The position numbers were made by a program, and so were the translations under genes. From contig NZ_FNOK01000004.1 in the NCBI RefSeq assembly GCF_900106995.1, forward strand, positions 1-64,000: a stretch of DNA of 64,000 bases. Reading direction: 5' to 3'. Each line of letters begins with the position of its first letter. Position 1 is the stretch's first letter. The DNA comes from Saccharopolyspora shandongensis (GTDB taxonomy: Bacteria > Actinomycetota > Actinomycetes > Mycobacteriales > Pseudonocardiaceae). Shown here piece after piece: positions 59,260-64,000 of the stretch. The notes beneath the pieces were generated by a model that had not been told where the DNA came from, searched no databases, and saw only the letters and a program-made list of their open reading frames with translations.

Positions 59260-59891
59260 GGTTGCACTCCTTGTCCGAAGGTCGCTGGCGAATCCGCCCC
59301 GGCGGCCTGCCTTCCGCCGAACCGTTACGCACAGCGACGAACTTGATCGAAACGATATCCTCGCCCCACGTAACGGGAAACCCTCCGAATTTGCCGTTTT
59401 AACAGTCCACACAACCACTTTCCACAAGCGGAAACCGCCCGATCTACCGCACGGAGCGGCGCGCGTCAACCGGCTTGGCTACTTTTCGTTGCCATCGGGG
59501 CGGATTCGGCGCGCGCCGGAGCGGGCGAGCCCGAACGCCCACCGACCCGCAGGCGAACGGCTCGCGAATTCCTCGCAAGACTCGGCATTTCCGGCACCGG
59601 GAGCGCGAATCGACCGGGCCCGCATGGAAATGTCCCCGGTGCACCCCGATCTGCACCGGGGACACCCCAACCTCGGCCGGACCCCTCCGACCGGTGTCGC
59701 CATCGATCCCCGAACCGACGGCTGGCGCGCTCCGAGGCCCCGACCGCCTCGATCGGAACGTGCCACGTCTGGTTTACCTAATTTCCGATGGAATATTCCA
59801 GAGCCAATCGGGGTAGCGCGATCGGTTGACCGTTAAACCTGTCGGCGTAACGCCCGCACACGCTGCGAGGACGGCCTAGCGCCGGCTTCGC
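59260..59891. other. gene-free stretch before repeat copy 9
   Basis: About 630 bp with no convincing gene; frames are Arg/Pro-rich and lack codon bias. AT-rich sequence near 59340-59410 probably holds the protease promoter. A 13-bp perfect hairpin is at 59631-59664. Confidence 0.5.
59631..59664 (-). terminator. hairpin in the spacer after the two-component genes
   Basis: TGTCCCCGGTGCA (59631-59643) and TGCACCGGGGACA (59652-59664) are perfect inverted arms around CCCCGATC. It lies 440 bp beyond the response-regulator stop, after repeat copy 9. It may terminate that transcript or any RNA that includes the repeat. Function is inference. Confidence 0.45.
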
Positions 59892-60098
59892 AAGCGGCGC
59901 AGCCGCTTAGCCCACCCTCGCAGCCGGCACCCGCCGCGGGTTCTCAGACTGTGCCCGTCTTCGGGGCTACTGGGCGAGGCCAGTCCCCGATGCCGCGTAT
60001 TGGTCATGCGTAAGTCGGGGATCCCGGAGTCCAGGCGGCGGCCGTAACTCCCGCAGGGGGCCGCTACCCGCACCGCCACGCAAAACGAGTTTGGAAAC
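59892..60098 (-). repeat. structured intergenic repeat, copy 9
   Basis: The longest copy, in sense orientation 6 bp after the response regulator stop. On the minus strand it starts GTTTCCAAACTCGTTTTGCG and continues TGGCGGTGCGGGTAGCGG. The inner stem is CCCCGA with TCGGGG, and the terminal hairpin AAGCGGC-TGC-GCCGCTT is at 59892-59908. The middle arm carries an extra insertion (GTAGCCCCGAAGACGGGC). Confidence 0.82.
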
Positions 60099-60103
60099 AA
60101 CCT

Positions 60104-60763
60104 CTACCGCGGCACCAGGCCCGCGTCGTAGGCGAGCAGCCCGGCCTGGAGCCGGTTCGCGCAGGACAGCTTCACCAGCATCCGCGACACGTAGCTCTTC
60201 ACCGTCGCCTCCGACAGGAACAGCCGCTCGGCGATCTGCGCGTTGGACAGCCCCTGCCCCAGGCAGGTGAGCACCTCGATCTCGCGGTCGGTCAGGTCGC
60301 GCACCAGCTCCACCGCCCGCTGCCGGCTGCTCTGCTCCTCCCCCGACGCCGCGAGCAGCCGCTTCTTCGCCTCCTTGGAGAGCACGGTGTGCCCGTCGGC
60401 GGCGACCCGCACCAGCCCGATCAGGTCCTCCGGCGGCGTCGACTTGACCAGGAATCCCGCTGCCCCGGCTCGCAACGCGCGCAACACGTACTTGTCGGCG
60501 TCGAAGGTCGTCAGCGCCACCACGGCGGGCGGATCGGGCAGCTTGCAGATCCGCTCGATCCCGGTCAGCCCGTCCACGCCCGGCATCCGCAGGTCCATCA
60601 GCACCACGTGCGGCCGGTGCCGCACCACGCACTCGACGGCCGCCGCGCCGTCCTGCGCGTCGTCGACGACCTCGATGTCCTCAGCCGAACCGAGGATGGT
60701 GCGCAGGTGCGCGCAGACCATCGGCTCGTCGTCCACCACGACGACCCGGATGGGATCACTCAT
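60104..60763 (-). CDS. NarL/LuxR-type response regulator
   Basis: A 219-residue regulator. The receiver domain has VVVVDDEPMVCAHLRTIL, the phospho-acceptor Asp in VVLMDLRMPGVDG, Thr in VALTTFDADKYVLRAL and Lys in GAAGFLVKSTPPEDL. The C-terminal LuxR HTH is LTDREIEVLTCLGQGLSNAQ followed by IAERLFLSEATVKSYVSRM. Its start overlaps the histidine kinase stop by 8 bp, so they are a pair. It is phosphorylated by that kinase and binds DNA as a dimer. Target genes are unknown; the divergent GT39-type gene is one possibility. Confidence 0.94.
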   Translation of the reverse strand: MSDPIRVVVVDDEPMVCAHLRTILGSAEDIEVVDDAQDGAAAVECVVRHRPHVVLMDLRMPGVDGLTGIERICKLPDPPAVVALTTFDADKYVLRALRAGAAGFLVKSTPPEDLIGLVRVAADGHTVLSKEAKKRLLAASGEEQSSRQRAVELVRDLTDREIEVLTCLGQGLSNAQIAERLFLSEATVKSYVSRMLVKLSCANRLQAGLLAYDAGLVPR

Positions 60764-62018
60764 CGCCGACCGCCTCCCCCGTGGGCACGTACGCAGGGAG
60801 TATCACATCCACCTCGAAGCCGCCGTCGCCGCCGGCCCGGGCGTGGAACGTCCCGCCGACCAGCTCGACCCGCTGCTGCAGCCCGAGCAGGCCGGAACCC
60901 GAGCCGCTGCCCGCCAGGTCCGCCGCGGCGCGGGACGGCGGCTCCGTGTTGCGGATGACCAGCCGCAGCCGGTCGTCGCTGTAGATCACGTGCACGCTCA
61001 CCCTCGAGCCGAACGCGTGCTTGTGGACGTTCGTCAGCGCCTCCTGCACCACGCGGTAGGCGGTCCGCCCGACCGCCGACGAGACCACCGCCGGATCACC
61101 GTCCACAGTGAACTCGACGGGCACTCCGACCGCCTCGGACCGCCCGATCAGCTCCGACAGGTCCGGCACCTCTGTCGGCGGGGCCGAGGCGGGCAGGCCC
61201 TCGTCCTCGACGGCGCCGCGCCGCAGCACGCCGACGAGATCCCGCAGCTCCTCCAGTGCTTCGCAGCCGCTGGTGCGCAGTTCTTCGGCGGCCTGCCTGG
61301 TCTCCGGGTCCTTGGCCGCCACCCCCATCGCACCGGCCTGCAGAACCATGAGGCTGACCCGGTGCGTGACCACATCGTGCATCTCGGTTGCCAGCCGCGT
61401 GCGCTCGTCCGCCCGGGCCTGCTCGGCGAGCAGCTCCTGCTCGTACTCGGCCCGCTCGACGCGTTCCCGCAACGCCTGCACCAGTCGGCGACGCGCGCCG
61501 ATGTAGAGCCCCAGGACGGCCGGGAAGATCGTCCACAGCACCGAGACGACCAACAGCTGCCGGAAGTCCGGAGCCCACGGCCGGACCGCGAGCACGGTGA
61601 CGATGGCGACCATGTCCCAGCCGAGGAACCGCCTGGTGCGCCCCTCCGTGTAGGCCGCGACGGCGTAGATGATCCACGGTGTCAGACCCGGGACCCACGG
61701 GTCGTCGTGCTGGTTGATCGCCAGCAGCGGGCCGGGGCCGAACTCGATCAGCAGCACCTGCGCGATCGAGAGCACCGTGGTCACTGCCATGATCGTCACC
61801 GGGAAACGCCGCCGGGCCAGCAACGCGATGTCCAGCACGGTCATCAGCAGGTCGTTCGCCCACAGCCCGCCGATCCAGTCGTACACCTCGGGCGGCGTCT
61901 CCGACGGGTAGAGGGCTTCGAGGGCGCGGCCGAGCAGGTGCAACCCGATCACGAGGCACACGTCGAACGCGGCCTCCCGCTTGGAGTTCCACAACAGCCG
62001 CCACAACGGGCGCTTCAC
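60756..62018 (-). CDS. two-component sensor histidine kinase, HisKA_3 type
   Basis: A 420-residue sensor with about five membrane helices in the first 170 residues (starting AAFDVCLVIGLHLLGRAL and including the LLARRRFPVTIMAVTTVLSI pair), then a coiled coil (RERVERAEYEQELLAEQARADE) and the phospho-His motif ATEMHDVVTHRVSLMVLQ. The HATPase domain has YRVVQEALTNVHKHA and a Gly-rich GSGSGSGLLGLQQRVELVGG. It has a short extracellular region, so it may sense a membrane signal or envelope damage. I chose GTG 62018 (KRPLWRLLW) since it starts near the first helix; GTG 62066 is possible. It forms an operon with the response regulator. Confidence 0.9.
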   Translation of the reverse strand: MKRPLWRLLWNSKREAAFDVCLVIGLHLLGRALEALYPSETPPEVYDWIGGLWANDLLMTVLDIALLARRRFPVTIMAVTTVLSIAQVLLIEFGPGPLLAINQHDDPWVPGLTPWIIYAVAAYTEGRTRRFLGWDMVAIVTVLAVRPWAPDFRQLLVVSVLWTIFPAVLGLYIGARRRLVQALRERVERAEYEQELLAEQARADERTRLATEMHDVVTHRVSLMVLQAGAMGVAAKDPETRQAAEELRTSGCEALEELRDLVGVLRRGAVEDEGLPASAPPTEVPDLSELIGRSEAVGVPVEFTVDGDPAVVSSAVGRTAYRVVQEALTNVHKHAFGSRVSVHVIYSDDRLRLVIRNTEPPSRAAADLAGSGSGSGLLGLQQRVELVGGTFHARAGGDGGFEVDVILPAYVPTGEAVGDE

Positions 62019-62086
62019 GTGGAACACGGTAGTTAACCGGATGTCCGGAATCGGCGAAGAGCCCACTCGCGACGGTCACGAGTAGA

Positions 62087-62123
62087 CGAAAGTTGCACCG
62101 GCCTCCCGGAGCCGCAACTTTCG
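62087..62123. promoter_or_regulatory. 10-bp inverted repeat in the divergent spacer
   Basis: CGAAAGTTGC (62087-62096) and GCAACTTTCG (62114-62123) are perfect inverted arms 17 bp apart. It lies between the histidine kinase and the GT39-type gene. As a DNA site it could bind the response regulator dimer at both promoters; as RNA it would form a hairpin about 90 nt before the GT39 start. Confidence 0.55.
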
Positions 62124-62214
62124 GTCCACCGAGACGCTACGAAGCGCGGTGTCGGCGAGTTGATCAACCCCGTTTCAATGGATGCACAGTCCAGTCGAGA
62201 CCTGGGGGAAAGAA

Positions 62215-63687
62215 ATGAGCGCCCAGCTGCTCAGCCCGCAACAACCACCGCCGACCCGCACCGAGCTGCCACCGCTGGCGAAGGGTCCGGTGTTCACCAT
62301 CGCGGGCCTCGTCGCGGCCGCCCACCTGGCCTTCAGCCCGTTCGGCGGGTTCTGGATCGACGAGGCCTACATGCTCGCGGCCGGGAAGTACCACCCGGAC
62401 TGGGGCTACGTCGACCAACCGCCGCTGGCGCCGCTGATCGCGGCGGCGATGGACTGGATCGCCCCGGGGATGATGCCGGTGCTGCGGCTGCCCGCGGTAC
62501 TCGCGACCGCCGCGATCGTCGTGCTGACCGCACTGCTCGCTCGCGAATTCGGCGGCGACCGGCGGGCCCAGGCGTTGGCCGGCGCGGCCGGTGCCACCGG
62601 CCTGTGGACCGCGCTGGTCGGGCACTGGGTCACGCCCTACACCTTCGAACCGCTGTTGTGGCTCGCGCTCACGTGGTGCTTGGTGCGCTGGGTCCGGCTG
62701 CGCGACCTGGGTCGTCCGGACGATCGACTGCTGCTGCTGTTCGGCGTGCTGCTCGGCATCAACATGCAGATGAAGTTCCAGGTCGCGATCCTGTGCGTGG
62801 CGTTGCTGGTCAGCGTGCTCCTGGTCGGCCCGCGGGACATCCTGCGCCGCCCGATGTTCTGGGGCGGCGTCGGCATCGCGGCGCTGATAGCCCTGCCGAC
62901 GGTGCTCTGGCAGGCGTTCAACGGCTGGCCGCAGCTTCAGATGGGCTCGATCGTCGCGGCCGAGTCGCCGATGCTCTCCGGTGGCCGCGGCGGCACCGCC
63001 ATGAACCTCGTGCTCTTCGCCGGTGTCGCCGGTACCACGCTGTTCCTGTTCGGACTGTGGCGACTCATGCGCTCTCCCGAGCTTCGGTCGTACCGGTTCT
63101 TCGCCGTCACGACCGTGCTGCTGTACGGGTTCTTCATCGCAACCGCCGGGCGGCCGTACTACCTGATCGGGCTTTACGGCGTGTCGATCGCCGCCGGTGT
63201 CGTGGGGTTCCAGCGGCGCCGGGAATCCCGGCGGACCCGGTTCGGCTGGACGGCTTGGCCGGCCTTCGCGCTGTCGGCCGTCGCGGCGGGCTACATGATG
63301 TACGCGTCCACGACCATGACCTCGATGTTCGGGATGTCGACCGTGGATTCGCTCGCCCGCGACTCGGCGGCCGCGTATGCCGCGCTACCGCCGGAACAGC
63401 AGCAGCACACCGCGATCCTCGCCGACAGCTACGTCACCGCCGCGATGGTCGAAGTCGGTGGCGCGCAACACGATTTGCCGCAGGTCTACAGCCCGCACCG
63501 CGGCTACGGCTACTTCCCGCCGCCGACCGAGCAGATCGACTCCGTGCTCGTCGTCGGCGACCCGACCTCGCTGCGGACGCAGTTCTCCGAGGTCCGCCAG
63601 GTGAGCGGCGGCGAAGTCCCGATCTGGCTCTGCACCGGGAAACTCGCCCCGTGGACGGAGATCTGGCCGGAGGTCAAATCGCTGTGA
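62215..63687 (+). CDS. GT39-type membrane glycosyltransferase
   Basis: A 490-residue membrane protein of the GT-C class (ArnT/PMT-like family 39). The first external loop holds the catalytic Asp-Glu pair in FGGFWIDEAYMLAAGKYHPD, followed by YVDQPPLAPLIAAAMDW, the typical DQPPL motif. About 9-11 membrane helices follow, with a C-terminal external domain (about residues 385-490). It would transfer a sugar from a lipid-phosphate donor to a cell wall or protein acceptor. ATG 62215 has GGGGGAAAG upstream. It is divergent from the two-component genes, which may control it. Donor and acceptor are unknown. Confidence 0.88.
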   Translation: MSAQLLSPQQPPPTRTELPPLAKGPVFTIAGLVAAAHLAFSPFGGFWIDEAYMLAAGKYHPDWGYVDQPPLAPLIAAAMDWIAPGMMPVLRLPAVLATAAIVVLTALLAREFGGDRRAQALAGAAGATGLWTALVGHWVTPYTFEPLLWLALTWCLVRWVRLRDLGRPDDRLLLLFGVLLGINMQMKFQVAILCVALLVSVLLVGPRDILRRPMFWGGVGIAALIALPTVLWQAFNGWPQLQMGSIVAAESPMLSGGRGGTAMNLVLFAGVAGTTLFLFGLWRLMRSPELRSYRFFAVTTVLLYGFFIATAGRPYYLIGLYGVSIAAGVVGFQRRRESRRTRFGWTAWPAFALSAVAAGYMMYASTTMTSMFGMSTVDSLARDSAAAYAALPPEQQQHTAILADSYVTAAMVEVGGAQHDLPQVYSPHRGYGYFPPPTEQIDSVLVVGDPTSLRTQFSEVRQVSGGEVPIWLCTGKLAPWTEIWPEVKSL

Positions 63688-63812
63688 ACGGGCCGACACC
63701 GAACCGGTTTCCCGGCCCGGCCCCGGCGCGCCGGGAAACCGGGAACCGTCCGGCCGCGGGGATGCACGCTGCGAGAATGGCCCCAGCAAGGCGAAACGGA
63801 GAGGGGCCGACA

Positions 63813-64000
63813 GTGGACGCCCGAACGAACACGAACTCCGCCGGGCTCCGGCTCCGGCCACCGCGCAACCGGGTCGAACGCCGCGCCATCGGCTGGTGGA
63901 CGACGCAGGCCCTGGTTCTCGTCGCCCCGCTGCTGATCGCGCTGGCGGTCACGGCGGTGTTCATCCCGCCCGCGCGGTTCTGGCTGCTGCTCTCGCTCGC
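63813..64000 (+). CDS. PH-domain membrane protein, YdbS-like (5' part)
   Basis: An incomplete gene cut by the window end; 62 codons are visible. GTG 63813 has GGAGAGGGG upstream. The protein starts with a basic stretch (LRLRPPRNRVERRAIGWW) and then one or two hydrophobic helices (ALVLVAPLLIALAVTAVFIP). This order is typical of the first of two bacterial PH (bPH2) membrane proteins of unknown function, YdbS-like. Without the PH domain itself, the assignment rests on N-terminal pattern only. Confidence 0.55.
   Translation, partial: MDARTNTNSAGLRLRPPRNRVERRAIGWWTTQALVLVAPLLIALAVTAVFIPPARFWLLLSL

Noticed and set aside
9250-60098. Small ORFs inside the structured repeats, with related peptides such as VAVRVAEPQR and LRTRGGAGCE
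   Set aside because: Similarity between these frames follows from DNA repeat similarity. Starts, lengths and frames differ between copies and stems, not codons, are what is conserved.

Overview
The window is high-GC DNA (roughly 70% by eye) with many GTG and TTG starts. It carries Lsr2, a DUF3618 protein, a DinB/DUF664 protein and, at the extreme left, the leader of an rRNA operon with the actinobacterial TTGAGTTCTCAAAGAACA box. This is an actinobacterial chromosome. Gene style and the combination of pathways suggest Pseudonocardiaceae, with a Saccharopolyspora-like organism the best guess; that is inference, since no 16S gene lies inside the window.

Layout. 1-0.7 kb: rRNA leader (minus strand, 16S off the left edge) and a small ORF. 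0.7-5.7 kb: a complete dipeptide-type ABC importer (binding protein, two permeases, double ATPase). 5.9-7.1 kb: two divergent Lsr2 genes, one full length and one apparently lacking the DNA-binding half. 7.2-9.2 kb: ribokinase and an unknown acidic protein. 9.4-12.3 kb: polyamine synthesis (decarboxylase, SpeD, SpeE). 12.5-23.0 kb: a purine catabolic block with a PucR regulator divergent from a three-subunit xanthine dehydrogenase, two unrelated guanine-type deaminases, an NCS2 purine permease and a Moco nucleotidyltransferase. 23-25.7 kb: small genes, TetR, MOSC, DUF3618.

25.8-33.1 kb looks accessory. It lies between a broken tRNA copy and an intact paralogous tRNA and holds an ECF41 sigma factor with its epimerase partner, a membrane protein, an odd signal peptidase, an IS remnant, MerR, a GntR-TetR fusion regulator and an FAD monooxygenase. 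33.4-43.5 kb: epoxide hydrolase, an acid permease/LysR/CoA-transferase group, several small regulators with clear operators, a decayed reductase gene, a secreted SD-repeat protein and a DinB protein. 43.5-55.2 kb: M20 amidohydrolase, a large secreted acylase, LysR, FAH-family hydrolase, MarR with a LigB-type dioxygenase, IclR, pseudouridine-5'-phosphate glycosidase. 55.2-64 kb: ileS, a secreted trypsin, a two-component system, a GT39-type membrane glycosyltransferase and the start of a PH-domain protein.

The most unusual content is not protein coding. A family of about ten intergenic elements (about 150-210 bp) shares an ordered set of stems whose two sides change together between copies; eight of the ten sit just downstream of a stop codon in the sense direction. 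A second family has 41-bp-spaced palindromes around the core TTTCGCGCGAAA, in three intergenic clusters. A perfect-period 140-bp tandem duplication inside the purine operon creates two ATGA-coupled 47-codon ORFs. These, with the half-Lsr2, are the best candidates for undescribed biology here.
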